Assembly (NCBI GenBank): GCA_039208375.1
Contig: JBCCRC010000022.1
Coordinates: 1 to 47,421 of the forward strand
Reading direction: 5' to 3'
DNA: 47,421 nucleotides
Source of the DNA: JANQPC01 sp039208375
GTDB taxonomy: Bacteria > Pseudomonadota > Alphaproteobacteria > Rhodobacterales > Rhodobacteraceae
The position numbers and the translations under genes were made by a program. The notes beneath the pieces are model-generated. The model was not told where the DNA came from. It saw only the letters and a list, made by a program, of their open reading frames with translations, and did not search any database. This document shows positions 32,970 through 41,002 of the stretch, one piece after another; positions within the stretch are counted from its first letter, which is position 1, and every line of letters begins with the position of its first letter.

Positions 32970-33893
32970 TCAGGCCGCGAGTGCCGCCGTGTCGCGACGG
33001 GTGACGCCGGCGCCGGGTAGCTTGGCTGCGCGGGCGCCATCGCATTCAACCATGCGATAGGCCTCGGGCCGCGCAAAGAGCGTACGCAGAAGCGCATTCG
33101 TGAGCGCATGGCCAGCGCGATTGCCTGCGTAACGGCCCAGAAGCGGCGCGCCGGCGAGGGCGAGATCGCCCATGGCGTCAAGCATCTTGTGGCGCACCGG
33201 TTCGTCGACGTGGCGGAAGCCGCCGGGCGTGAGGATCTTCGCGCCTTCTACGACAACGGCATTGTCGAGCGAACCGCCGCGCACGAGCCCGCGCGCGCGC
33301 ATCGCTTCCACATCTTCGTTGCGGCAGAAGGTGCGGCTAGAACAAAGCTCGCGCACAAAGGCGCCGTTCGCCATGGAGAGCGTCTTTTGCTGCTGGCCGA
33401 TGGCGGAATCTTCGAAATCGATTGAGAAATCAATCTCAAGCATCGCAGCCGGTTCCAGCCGTGCGCGAGCGGCGCCGTTCTTGACTTCGACAGTTTCAAG
33501 GATCTCGATGGCGTGCACCGGCGCGTCTTGTTCGCGCAGGCCGGCATCAAGGATGCCGCGCACGAAGGCCGCCGAACTGCCATCGAGGATCGGAACCTCG
33601 GGGCCATCGATATCAATGATCGCGTTGCTGAGGCCAGTGCCCGCGATGGCCGCCATGATGTGTTCGATCGTGGATACGGTGACGGCGTGCGCGTTGGAGA
33701 TCTTGGTGCATAGCTCCGACGGTGTGACCGCATGCCAGCGTGCAGGGATCATCGCATCCCGGATGCGCACATCCGTGCGCCGGAACCATATGCCATACTC
33801 CGCAGGGGCCGGGCGAACAGTCATCCGCACCCGGCGGCCCGTGTGAAGGCCAATACCGTCGAACACGACGGTGTTTTTCAGTGTCGTTTGCAC
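32970..33893 (-). CDS. lpxC: UDP-3-O-acyl-N-acetylglucosamine deacetylase
   Basis: Zinc enzyme of the committed step of lipid A synthesis. The 307 residues start QTTLKNTVVFDGIGLHTGRRV and contain the zinc-binding His in STIEHIMAAIAG near residue 78, the LDGSSAAFV motif, and the second zinc-binding site VRHKMLDAMGDLALAG (His and Asp near residues 233-237), with the catalytic His in NRAGHALTN. The start codon is GTG at 33893 with GAGG seven bases ahead. A terminator separates it from ftsZ, so lpxC probably has its own promoter in the 217-bp gap. Confidence 0.97.
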   Translation of the reverse strand: MQTTLKNTVVFDGIGLHTGRRVRMTVRPAPAEYGIWFRRTDVRIRDAMIPARWHAVTPSELCTKISNAHAVTVSTIEHIMAAIAGTGLSNAIIDIDGPEVPILDGSSAAFVRGILDAGLREQDAPVHAIEILETVEVKNGAARARLEPAAMLEIDFSIDFEDSAIGQQQKTLSMANGAFVRELCSSRTFCRNEDVEAMRARGLVRGGSLDNAVVVEGAKILTPGGFRHVDEPVRHKMLDAMGDLALAGAPLLGRYAGNRAGHALTNALLRTLFARPEAYRMVECDGARAAKLPGAGVTRRDTAALAA

Positions 33894-34035
33894 AAGAATG
33901 CCTCAGTCCCACACCCAGGTCTTATGCCTGGTCCCCCCGAGGTATTCACCACAGCACGTTCGCTCAACTCACTCTTTGTAACGCGCTGAAACAGTACACC
34001 CAGTTTCTGGGCGATTATCTGCTGAATTATGGCAG

Positions 34036-34053
34036 AAGGCTTTGCAAAGCCTT
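34036..34053. repeat. 18-base perfect palindrome in the ftsZ-lpxC gap
   Basis: AAGGCTTTGCAAAGCCTT reads the same on both strands. It lies about ten bases beyond the ftsZ terminator hairpin, on the lpxC side. It could form a second weak hairpin or be an operator for a dimeric regulator near the lpxC promoter. Confidence 0.5.
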
Positions 34054-34062
34054 AAAATAAAA

Positions 34063-34094
34063 GGCGAAAGGCGAGTTATCCCCAGCCTTTCGCC
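34063..34094 (-). terminator. Intrinsic terminator of ftsZ
   Basis: Perfect 10-bp stem (34063-34072 with 34085-34094) with a 12-base loop, 17 bases past the ftsZ stop. On the minus strand it is followed by TTTTATTTT. This ends the mur/fts transcript and separates it from lpxC-bamD-recN. Confidence 0.88.
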
Positions 34095-34110
34095 AAAAAA
34101 TTGTTACAAC

Positions 34111-35730
34111 TCAATTTGCCTGGCGGCGCAAGAATGCCGGGATTTCGATACGCTCCTGCTCTGGCGAGGGCTGTGGCGCATCGGGTTCGGCCTGTACCGG
34201 CGGCTGTCGTCGCACCTGCGGCACCGGGCGTTCGTCCCCTTCGCTTGAGTGGCCCGTCATCCGGTTGATCAGCTTATTGATGCCAAAGCGGGGGCGCTCG
34301 GGCTGCGGCGCGGTGGGGGCCGGCGCCTGGGTTTCGGCAAATGCCGGCTCGCGCGGTTGATCATGCGTGGGGGCCGCATGAGCCGGGCTTTGACGCACAG
34401 CTGCCTGGAGCCGCGCCATGGCTTCCGGCGACGGGGCGCCCGGGCCGGGCTGATGCGAAGCGGCCTGCGGGCGCGGCGCGAATGCAGCGGCCTGCGGCTG
34501 ATAGGCCGGCGGCGGCAACTCATCATCATGGGACACCCGATCAGACCGGAAGGCGGCGGGCGCCTCGGGCGCGGGATCGAAAAGAGAAGGCTCTTCCTCC
34601 GTCGGTGCCTCTATCGCCGCGGCGGCGTCTTCCACCGGCGCGGGCGCGACTGCGGCCACGGCGGGCGCCACGGCAACCGCCGGCGCACCCTCTTCAATCG
34701 AGGTGGTGCCCTTCAGCGGCTCGGCCATCGAGCGGCGCTGCACCGGGTTTTCATGGGCGTTCTCGCGCGCATCAATCCCGGTCGCCACGACGCTGACGCG
34801 CATGGAGCCTTCCATTTTCTCATCCAGGGTGGAGCCCACGATGATATTGGCATCGGGATCCACTTCCTCGCGGATCCGGTTAGCCGCTTCATCAAGCTCA
34901 AACAGAGTCAGATCGGTGCCACCCGTGATGTTGATCAGGACGCCCTTCGCGCCCTTGAGGCTGATCTCGTCGAGCAGCGGGTTGGCGATGGCCTTCTCGG
35001 CGGCCTGGATCGCGCGATCTTCGCCGTCGCCCTCGCCAGTGCCCATCATGGCTTTACCCATCTCGTCCATCACCGCGCGCACGTCGGCGAAGTCGAGGTT
35101 GATCAGGCCCGGGCGCACCATCAGGTCCGTGACGCCTTTCACGCCCTGGTGCAGCACGTCATCGGCCATCGAAAACGCTTCGGTGAACGTCGTCTTCTCA
35201 TTCGCCAGGCGGAAGAGGTTCTGGTTGGGGATGATGATCAGCGTATCGACCATCTTCTGAAGCGCCTCGACGCCCTCCTCGGCCTGCCGCATCCGCTTGG
35301 CGCCCTCGAACTGGAAGGGCTTTGTCACAACGCCCACTGTAAGCACGCCCAATTCTCGCGCGGCCTGCGCGATGATGGGGGCCGCGCCTGTACCCGTGCC
35401 GCCGCCCATACCTGCGGTAATGAAGGCCATGTGCGCGCCTGCGAGGTGATCCACGATCTCTTCAATGGTTTCCTCTGCCGCAGCCGCACCGACCGATGGC
35501 CGCGCGCCTGCCCCTAGCCCTTCGGTCACCTTTACGCCCATTTGAATGCGCGACTGTGCGGAGGATTGCGCGAGCGCCTGCGCATCCGTGTTTGCGACGA
35601 CGAACTCCACGCCCTCGAGCTGCTTCTCGATCATGTTGTTGACGGCGTTTCCGCCGGCCCCGCCCACGCCAAATACCGTGATCCGAGGTTTCAGGTCCGT
35701 CTGCTGCGGCATCATCAAGTTCAATGTCAT
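34111..35730 (-). CDS. ftsZ: Cell division protein FtsZ
   Basis: Tubulin-like GTPase that forms the Z-ring. The 539-residue protein has the GTP-binding core (residues about 15-320) with GVGGAGGNAVNNM, the signature GGGTGTGAAP near residue 105, the T7-loop region NLDFADVRAVM, and then a Pro/Ala/Glu-rich disordered linker of nearly 200 residues. The C-terminal conserved peptide that binds FtsA is IEIPAFLRRQAN. The long linker is normal for alphaproteobacteria. The 204-bp gap to ftsA holds a consensus DnaA box and probably a dedicated promoter. Confidence 0.98.
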   Translation of the reverse strand: MTLNLMMPQQTDLKPRITVFGVGGAGGNAVNNMIEKQLEGVEFVVANTDAQALAQSSAQSRIQMGVKVTEGLGAGARPSVGAAAAEETIEEIVDHLAGAHMAFITAGMGGGTGTGAAPIIAQAARELGVLTVGVVTKPFQFEGAKRMRQAEEGVEALQKMVDTLIIIPNQNLFRLANEKTTFTEAFSMADDVLHQGVKGVTDLMVRPGLINLDFADVRAVMDEMGKAMMGTGEGDGEDRAIQAAEKAIANPLLDEISLKGAKGVLINITGGTDLTLFELDEAANRIREEVDPDANIIVGSTLDEKMEGSMRVSVVATGIDARENAHENPVQRRSMAEPLKGTTSIEEGAPAVAVAPAVAAVAPAPVEDAAAAIEAPTEEEPSLFDPAPEAPAAFRSDRVSHDDELPPPAYQPQAAAFAPRPQAASHQPGPGAPSPEAMARLQAAVRQSPAHAAPTHDQPREPAFAETQAPAPTAPQPERPRFGINKLINRMTGHSSEGDERPVPQVRRQPPVQAEPDAPQPSPEQERIEIPAFLRRQAN

Positions 35731-35864
35731 CGTTCAATCCGCCTGTTTGGTTCTATGCGCCCGGGCGTGGCGCTTGGTTGCACCCCCGACAGTGGGGCGG
35801 GCTCGACCGGAGTTGTCGGTCAACTTACCGAAGGGTTGCCAAAACGTCACGAAGAAACTCGGAA

Positions 35865-35873
35865 TTATCCACA
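35865..35873 (+). promoter_or_regulatory. Consensus DnaA box upstream of ftsZ
   Basis: TTATCCACA, an exact match to the strong DnaA-box consensus, in the ftsA-ftsZ intergenic region 134 bases ahead of the ftsZ start. In Caulobacter crescentus DnaA is known to activate ftsZ transcription, so a functional site here is plausible. Confidence 0.55.
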
Positions 35874-35934
35874 AAATATGGCATCGCATTGACTGTTGCT
35901 CGCATGATCCTGTCGCTCTGTGAAGATGTTGTGT

Positions 35935-37269
35935 TTACCAGTTGTCTTTAAACCATTTTACTGCGCGGCGGAGCGATCGGCCCGTTCCCTGATCCGCCGG
36001 AATTTCGAAATCCCACCACTCATCTTGCGGGTGTGCGGCGAAAAGACAGAGGCCGACGGCCCCTGAAAACGCCGCACCCGTCGCCGCCTGCGGCAGGCCT
36101 TGAACGCGAAGCGGCCGCCCGATTCTCACCTGCTGGCCGAGTATCTTGGGGGCCAACACATCGAGCCCGGGCATCTGGCTTGCACCGCCCGTCAGAACGA
36201 TCTGCTGGCAGGGGAGGTGGTCGAAACCCGCCGCATCGAGCCGGGTACGCACATCCTCTAGCAACTCCTCCACGCGGGGGCGGATGATACCGATCAGTTC
36301 GGCGCGGCTCGCGGTACGGCGATCATGATCCCAGTCGCCGGTTTCGCCGCCAAGGGCGATCATGTCGCGATCATCCATGCCCGTGGCTACAACGCCGCCG
36401 TGGAAGGTTTTGATCCGCTCTGCCGTCGCCAGCGGAATCTGCAGGCCCTTGGAGATATCGAGGGTCACGTGATCGCCGCCGAGCCGTACGGTATCGGCAA
36501 AGATCATGTGTTTCTTGATGAAGATCGAGATCCCGGCCGTGCCGCCGCCAAGGTCTACACAGGCCGCGCCAAGCTCTTGCTCATCTTCCACAAGACTTGC
36601 GATGCCCGCGGCGTAGGCCGAAGAGGCTAGTCCCGCAAGCTCAAGATCGCAGCGCTTGATGCAATAAAGAAGGTTTTGCACCAGCGTGCTTTCGATGGTC
36701 AGCACGTGAAGATCACAGGCCAGCTTGTTGCCGATCTGGCCGCGCGGATCGGCAAGGCCAGTGCGGTGATCGAGGGCGAAGTTCACGGGTTGCGCATGGA
36801 GCACCTCGCGCCCCGGGCCGAAGTCAGGCACATCGCAGGCGGCGAGTACGCAGGCGACATCCGCCTCGGTGACCGGCGCATTGCCAATCTCGATCTCACC
36901 GGCCAGACCGTAACTGCGGGGATCGCCGCCAGAGATACAGGCGATGGCATGATCGACGCGCACCGCGGCCATCTTCTGGGCAGCTTGCACCGCAGTTCGG
37001 ATCGCGCGCTCAGTCTCCGCCATCGTGTCGATCTCGCCCAACCGAACGCCGCGCGAGCGTGTCGTGGCTGCCCCGATCACGCGGAAGGAAGATTGGCCGG
37101 CGAGAGAGCCGATGCCATCGGCGGAAGGAAAGTGTTCGGGCCCGTCGAAGCGCAGGATCAGGCAGGCCACCTTCGAGGTGCCGATATCGAGGATGGCAAC
37201 CACCCCGCGCTGGATCGCGGCGCGGCGCATGGCGCGCATGGCACGCTGGCGTTCATAAAGATCGGTCAT
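35935..37269 (-). CDS. ftsA: Cell division protein FtsA
   Basis: Actin-like ATPase that ties FtsZ to the membrane and signals to the septal wall synthases. The 444 residues contain the phosphate-1 motif AILDIGTSKVACL near residue 30, the phosphate-2 CVDLGGGTAGISIF near the middle, the adenosine motif VLTGGASQMPGL, and the C-terminal amphipathic membrane-targeting helix (SLRRAVKWFKDNW). It overlaps the 3' end of ftsQ as ATGA, giving coupled synthesis. Confidence 0.96.
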   Translation of the reverse strand: MTDLYERQRAMRAMRRAAIQRGVVAILDIGTSKVACLILRFDGPEHFPSADGIGSLAGQSSFRVIGAATTRSRGVRLGEIDTMAETERAIRTAVQAAQKMAAVRVDHAIACISGGDPRSYGLAGEIEIGNAPVTEADVACVLAACDVPDFGPGREVLHAQPVNFALDHRTGLADPRGQIGNKLACDLHVLTIESTLVQNLLYCIKRCDLELAGLASSAYAAGIASLVEDEQELGAACVDLGGGTAGISIFIKKHMIFADTVRLGGDHVTLDISKGLQIPLATAERIKTFHGGVVATGMDDRDMIALGGETGDWDHDRRTASRAELIGIIRPRVEELLEDVRTRLDAAGFDHLPCQQIVLTGGASQMPGLDVLAPKILGQQVRIGRPLRVQGLPQAATGAAFSGAVGLCLFAAHPQDEWWDFEIPADQGTGRSLRRAVKWFKDNW

Positions 37270-38141
37270 TCGGTTTCGGATCCGGTCAAGTCAAATCGGG
37301 TTTCACGGAAGGTTTCGCTGGCCTCGGGGCTGAGGCGCAGCGTGGGGCGGGCGGGGTTGCGCATATCCACAACGGTCAAATCGCGGTCGAGAAGACCCTG
37401 CGCCTCATCAAGCGCGAGCACGCGTTCCAGCGCATCGATGGGCGCGTCCTCGGGCAGAAGGATGCGCTGATCGCGGTCGAGCACGAGATCCCAGCGCCGT
37501 TCGCCAACGCGCAGCAGGCCGCGAATGCGGGGGGCGATCATCTCCGCGGTCGTGAGCAGTGTGAGCGCTTCGGGCACAGCAAGGTAAGCGCCATCGCCGG
37601 CGAGGAGCGGCAATTCGGGTCGGTCGGTGCGGCGGGTGAGCGAGGCCACGCGATGGCCCTCGGCATCCAGAAGCTCAAGCCCCCGCTCCATCCGCCAAAC
37701 CACGGCAGGCTCGCGCTCGGCCACTTCAATCTCAAGCACACCCCCGGCGCGGACAAGGACGCGCGCTCTGGCGACTGCATCTAGTTCTTCGGCACGGGCG
37801 CGGATCTGTTCGAGATCGAGATCGAAGCTCGTGACGGGGAAATCGATTGGGATGATCTCTCGGATGTCTTCGGCCACCTCTGCGGAGGCGCCGGTGATCG
37901 ACATCAAGTTGACCATGAACTCGGGGCGTTCCTCGATCTGACGGCGGATATCGGCAGCGCCTAGGATGAGTGCATCCCGGCGCTCTTGATCAGCAAGGTA
38001 GATGCCAACGGCCAGTGCCACGGTGCCGAACGGCAGGCCAACGCGGAGGAACAGGCGGAAGAGCGGCGTTAGCATCAGCCGCTGCAGTTTGTATGCGCCG
38101 CGGGAGGGCGCCGGATCGCGGAACCCACTCAACGATCGCAT
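37266..38141 (-). CDS. ftsQ: Cell division protein FtsQ
   Basis: Bitopic membrane protein of the divisome core (FtsQBL). The 291-residue product has a basic cytoplasmic N-terminus of about 35 residues, one membrane helix (LFLRVGLPFGTVALAVGIYLA), a POTRA domain (RPEFMVNLMSITGASAEVAEDIREII; FSIDL-like VTSFDLDLEQIRARAEEL) and the FtsQ-type C-terminal domain (RVLVRAGGVLEIEVAEREPAVVWR). The start at 38141 has AGAGG seven bases ahead and lies 13 bases inside the end of ddl; the longer frame to 38168 is unlikely. Confidence 0.93.
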   Translation of the reverse strand: MRSLSGFRDPAPSRGAYKLQRLMLTPLFRLFLRVGLPFGTVALAVGIYLADQERRDALILGAADIRRQIEERPEFMVNLMSITGASAEVAEDIREIIPIDFPVTSFDLDLEQIRARAEELDAVARARVLVRAGGVLEIEVAEREPAVVWRMERGLELLDAEGHRVASLTRRTDRPELPLLAGDGAYLAVPEALTLLTTAEMIAPRIRGLLRVGERRWDLVLDRDQRILLPEDAPIDALERVLALDEAQGLLDRDLTVVDMRNPARPTLRLSPEASETFRETRFDLTGSETE

Positions 38142-39043
38142 GACGCATCCTCTGCAATCCAGCGGCAAAGTGCGGGGAAGCTGATGCCCGCATATGCTGC
38201 CTGCTCGGGCACAAGCGAAGTGGGGGTCATCCCCGGCTGGGTGTTGGTTTCCAACAGGATCAGGCCATCGCGGCCCCTGCCCTCATCCCAGCGAAAATCG
38301 GTGCGGCTCACACCCCGGCAACCGAGGCAAGCATGGGCGCGAAGGGCATAATCGAGGCAGGCCGCGGTAATCTCTTCGGGTACTGCAGCGGGGATGACGT
38401 GGTGCGACCCGCCGGGCGCGTACTTCGCCTCATAGTCATACCAGCCGTCTGTAATGATGTCGGTCACGCCTAGGGCCCGATCGCCCATGACTGTTGTGGT
38501 GAGCTCACGGCCTGGGGCATAGGCTTCAACCATTACGGTTTCGGGCATGTCGTGGGCGAGCAGCGGCGGAGCATTGGCGCCCTCGGGCACAATATAGATG
38601 CCGACCGAAGAGCCCTCATTGTTGGGTTTTACAACGTAAGGCGGTTCCATCGCATGGGCGGCGGAGGCCTCATCCCGCGCGACAAGGCGGCTTTCGACAA
38701 TCGGCAGCCCTGCCTCGCGATAAGCGTTCTTGCTGCGCTCCTTATCCATCGCGAGCGCTGAAGATAGAACCCCCGAATGGGTATACGGAATGCGCAACCA
38801 TTCGAGCATGCCTTGTACGCAGCCATCCTCGCCCCAACGGCCGTGGAGTGCATTGAAGGCGATGTCTGGAGCAAGATCAGAGAGACGCGCGGCAAGATCA
38901 TCGCCCGCGTCGATCTCCGTCACGTCAAATCCTGTTGCCCGCAAGGCGGCGGCGCATTCGCGGCCCGTGGAGAGAGAGACCTCGCGCTCTGCCGAGGGCC
39001 CGCCCATAAGGACCGCCACCTTGTGGGATGCCCTGCTCGACAT
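38129..39043 (-). CDS. ddl: D-alanine-D-alanine ligase
   Basis: Joins two D-Ala residues for the peptidoglycan stem peptide with ATP. ATP-grasp fold, 304 residues: N-terminal VAVLMGGPSAEREVSLSTG, the substrate serine in THSGVLSSALAMDK, the ATP-binding VVKPNNEGSSVGI, and the C-terminal metal- and product-binding FRWDEG...LLETNTQPGMTPTSLVPEQA block. The ATG at 39043 is preferred; a GTG three codons earlier (39052) is possible. It lies behind murB with a 57-base gap and overlaps ftsQ by 13 bases. Confidence 0.97.
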   Translation of the reverse strand: MSSRASHKVAVLMGGPSAEREVSLSTGRECAAALRATGFDVTEIDAGDDLAARLSDLAPDIAFNALHGRWGEDGCVQGMLEWLRIPYTHSGVLSSALAMDKERSKNAYREAGLPIVESRLVARDEASAAHAMEPPYVVKPNNEGSSVGIYIVPEGANAPPLLAHDMPETVMVEAYAPGRELTTTVMGDRALGVTDIITDGWYDYEAKYAPGGSHHVIPAAVPEEITAACLDYALRAHACLGCRGVSRTDFRWDEGRGRDGLILLETNTQPGMTPTSLVPEQAAYAGISFPALCRWIAEDASCDR

Positions 39044-39100
39044 TCCCGCCACTTTTCGATTTCGGCCGGTTTGCCCGGCGCGCTTCGTTAGAATTCTGCC

Positions 39101-40042
39101 TCAGTCTGGAGCCGGTTCGCCGACCCTCATGATTTCCCATTCTAAAGTGATTCCATGGGTTTGGTACACCCTGTCGCGCACCTTTTCGCCCAAGGCCTCA
39201 AGCTCAGCCGCGGTGGCGCTTTCGCGGTTGGTGAGAAAGTTGGGATGTTTGGGGTTCATCTCTGCCCCGCCAAGCCGCGCGCCGCGGAGACCCGCCTCGT
39301 CGATCACCTTCCAGGCCTTGAGGGCGTGGGTATCGTCAGCCTCGCCGGTGGAGGAATATCCGGCTGGGTTGCGGAAGGTGGAACCCGCCGTTCTATCCTT
39401 GGTAGGCTGGCTTTCGTCGCGCCGGGCGAGCTGATCTTCCATCTTCGCGACAAGCGCCTCGGGCACGCCTTCGGGGGCCTCAAACGTGGCTTCGGTAACG
39501 ACGAAGCCCGGCGGAAGGTCACTCTCGCGGTAGCGCAGATTGAGGGCATCGGCGGTGAGCGTGAGCGACGTGCCGCTGCGCGAGATCCCGCGCACCGAGA
39601 TCAGGTGATCAGCCACATACGTGCCGTAGCAGCCCGCATTCATCGCCACAGCGCCGCCGATGGCGCCGGGTATTGTGCGCAGGAAGGTCAAATCCCGACC
39701 CGCCGCGGCGGCAACCTTTGCGACCTGGGCATCTAGCGCAGCGGCCCCGGCAATCACGCAGGATCCTTCTACGCGGACGCCATTAAAGCTGCGGCCAAGG
39801 CGGATCACCACGGCCCGCAAGCCCCCATCGCGCACGATCAGGTTTGAGCCGACGCCCATCGGGAAGATCGGCGTGGCCGGATCAAGAGAGGCGAGGAAGG
39901 CGGCGAGATCGTCCTCGTCGGCGGGCTGAAAGAACCAATCCGCTGGCCCGCCAACGCGCAGCCAGGTCAGATCGTCCAGCGGGCGGTTCGGCGTGAGCCG
40001 ACCACGGACGGGGGGGAGCGAGGCCACGGCCGGCACCATCAT
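39101..40042 (-). CDS. murB: UDP-N-acetylenolpyruvoylglucosamine reductase
   Basis: FAD enzyme that reduces the enolpyruvyl group to make UDP-MurNAc. The 313-residue sequence has the FAD-binding motifs (MGVGSNLIVRDGG and the FLRTIPGAIGGAVAMNAGCYG block), the catalytic serine in AGSTFRNP, and the C-terminal LGGAEMNPKHPNFLTN with the Glu near the end. Type I MurB by length. The start at 40042 has GGGGTGG ahead. A 35-codon ORF ends at this start codon by ATGA overlap. Confidence 0.96.
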   Translation of the reverse strand: MMVPAVASLPPVRGRLTPNRPLDDLTWLRVGGPADWFFQPADEDDLAAFLASLDPATPIFPMGVGSNLIVRDGGLRAVVIRLGRSFNGVRVEGSCVIAGAAALDAQVAKVAAAAGRDLTFLRTIPGAIGGAVAMNAGCYGTYVADHLISVRGISRSGTSLTLTADALNLRYRESDLPPGFVVTEATFEAPEGVPEALVAKMEDQLARRDESQPTKDRTAGSTFRNPAGYSSTGEADDTHALKAWKVIDEAGLRGARLGGAEMNPKHPNFLTNRESATAAELEALGEKVRDRVYQTHGITLEWEIMRVGEPAPD

Positions 40043-40146
40043 GCGCGCCACCCCGTCGCAGCCTGTCTGACGCCTGCCACGTGCGCGAGCGGCACCGTTG
40101 CGGGTGCGACGTAGCGCACCTGTTGGGCTGGCATGACGTCAGACAT
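40039..40146 (-). CDS. Possible 35-residue peptide between the DUF2484-like gene and murB
   Basis: An ORF (MSDVMPAQQVRYVAPATV and on to GWRA) starts eight bases before the end of the upstream DUF2484-like gene and ends with TGA overlapping the murB ATG as ATGA. It fills the only gap in a chain of coupled genes and could carry ribosomes to murB. It has no recognised domain and a weak ribosome-binding site, so it may be no more than a frame that happens to be open. Confidence 0.3.
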   Translation of the reverse strand: MSDVMPAQQVRYVAPATVPLAHVAGVRQAATGWRA

Positions 40147-40396
40147 TGGCACCGGTGACCGTACGGCGCAGCCAGCGCCAGGCAAAGCGCACTGGCCAGC
40201 GAAGAATCGAAGCCGCGGCGACCACGAAAAGCGCCGTGGCCAGCCAACCCACGGTGACAAAAAGCCAGACCAAAATCGGCGCGCCGATCGACATCAGCAT
40301 GTAGGCCGCGGGCCAGTGGCTGCGCTTTGACGGAAACATCCCAATGACGCAGGCAAGCGCGCACCAAAGGCAGGCGGCGGTGATCGGCGCGCTCAT
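40139..40396 (-). CDS. DUF2484-family small membrane protein
   Basis: An 85-residue protein with two to three hydrophobic helices. Its start ACLWCALACVIGMFPSKRSHWPAAYML and end SILRWPVRFAWRWLRR match what I recall of DUF2484 proteins, found between murC and murB in Rhodobacteraceae. No activity is known. Its ATG overlaps the TGA of the preceding gene. It appears to be a paralogue of that gene: W11, M20 and P22 coincide, and an S-x-x-R-x-P-x-R motif lies at the same place near the C-terminus. Confidence 0.82.
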   Translation of the reverse strand: MSAPITAACLWCALACVIGMFPSKRSHWPAAYMLMSIGAPILVWLFVTVGWLATALFVVAAASILRWPVRFAWRWLRRTVTGANV

Positions 40397-40650
40397 CGGG
40401 GCGGCCGTTCAGTAGGCCGGCCCAGGGCGCGGCGGGCAAGATAGCGCAATGGGTGGCGGTACATCGAGAAAAACGCCAGAAGCGCGGCGGTGCCCATGAA
40501 AAGGCCCCACTCGCGGCCGATCAGCACAATCAGCACTGGTGCCAAAAGTAAAAGAGCGAGGCCCGGCGCGTATTGGTGGCGCATGGGCAGCATCGCGACC
40601 GCTGCGGAGGCTATGACCCAGAATAGGGCGGCGGCCACGAGCCAATTCAT
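40393..40650 (-). CDS. Small membrane protein, probable DUF2484 paralogue
   Basis: Also 85 residues, with a hydrophobic N-terminal helix (NWLVAAALFWVIASAAVAMLP), a second hydrophobic region (GLALLLLAPVLIVLIG) and a third (FMGTAALLAFFSM), then a basic tail (RHPLRYLARRALGR). It shares length and spaced residues with the next gene, which suggests tandem duplication and divergence. It is linked by ATGA overlaps on both sides. The longer ORF reaching 40848 is rejected because its extra part reads through the upstream gene in another frame. Confidence 0.75.
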   Translation of the reverse strand: MNWLVAAALFWVIASAAVAMLPMRHQYAPGLALLLLAPVLIVLIGREWGLFMGTAALLAFFSMYRHPLRYLARRALGRPTERPPR

Positions 40651-40961
40651 GTGTCGGCCCGCCGCCGAACGGATGTCAGGTGGCCCAGAACCAACCCTAT
40701 GAACATCGGCACCCCAAACCACAGGAGAAGCGTAGGCGTCTGTCGAAATACCTGCTCCACAGAGCCCCAGCTCAGGCGCCCGGGCCCATCGAGCACAATC
40801 TCGAACCCGCCCACCAGAATGAGCAGGGCAAAGGGTAGAGAGGCACATGCGATGAGAAAGGACGCAAATGCGCGCCGAAACCTGTTTCTGCGCGCATGCA
40901 GGAACATTCCAAGCCCGGGAAGAAAGCCCAACAGCAACAGCATTACGAAAATAACGTTCAT
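40647..40961 (-). CDS. Small membrane protein of unknown function
   Basis: A 104-residue protein: hydrophobic N-terminus (VIFVMLLLLGFLPGLGMFL), basic loop (HARRNRFRR), a second helix (FASFLIACASLPFALLILVGGFEIV), a hydrophilic loop and a third helix (LLLWFGVPMFIGLVLGHLTSV) with a basic tail. It follows murC by 41 bases and is coupled by ATGA to the next gene. I recognise no family. Position implies a role in envelope growth, or simply shared expression. Confidence 0.75.
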   Translation of the reverse strand: MNVIFVMLLLLGFLPGLGMFLHARRNRFRRAFASFLIACASLPFALLILVGGFEIVLDGPGRLSWGSVEQVFRQTPTLLLWFGVPMFIGLVLGHLTSVRRRADT

Positions 40962-41002
40962 GTCATTTACTCTAGCCCGGGATCGGCCGCGGGCCGCCCG
41001 CG

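Noticed and set aside
34076..34084. TTATCCCCA in the ftsZ terminator loop, and the same at 24360-24368, as DnaA boxes
   Set aside because: One base away from the consensus at a position that matters for binding; the copy at 34076 is part of a hairpin loop.
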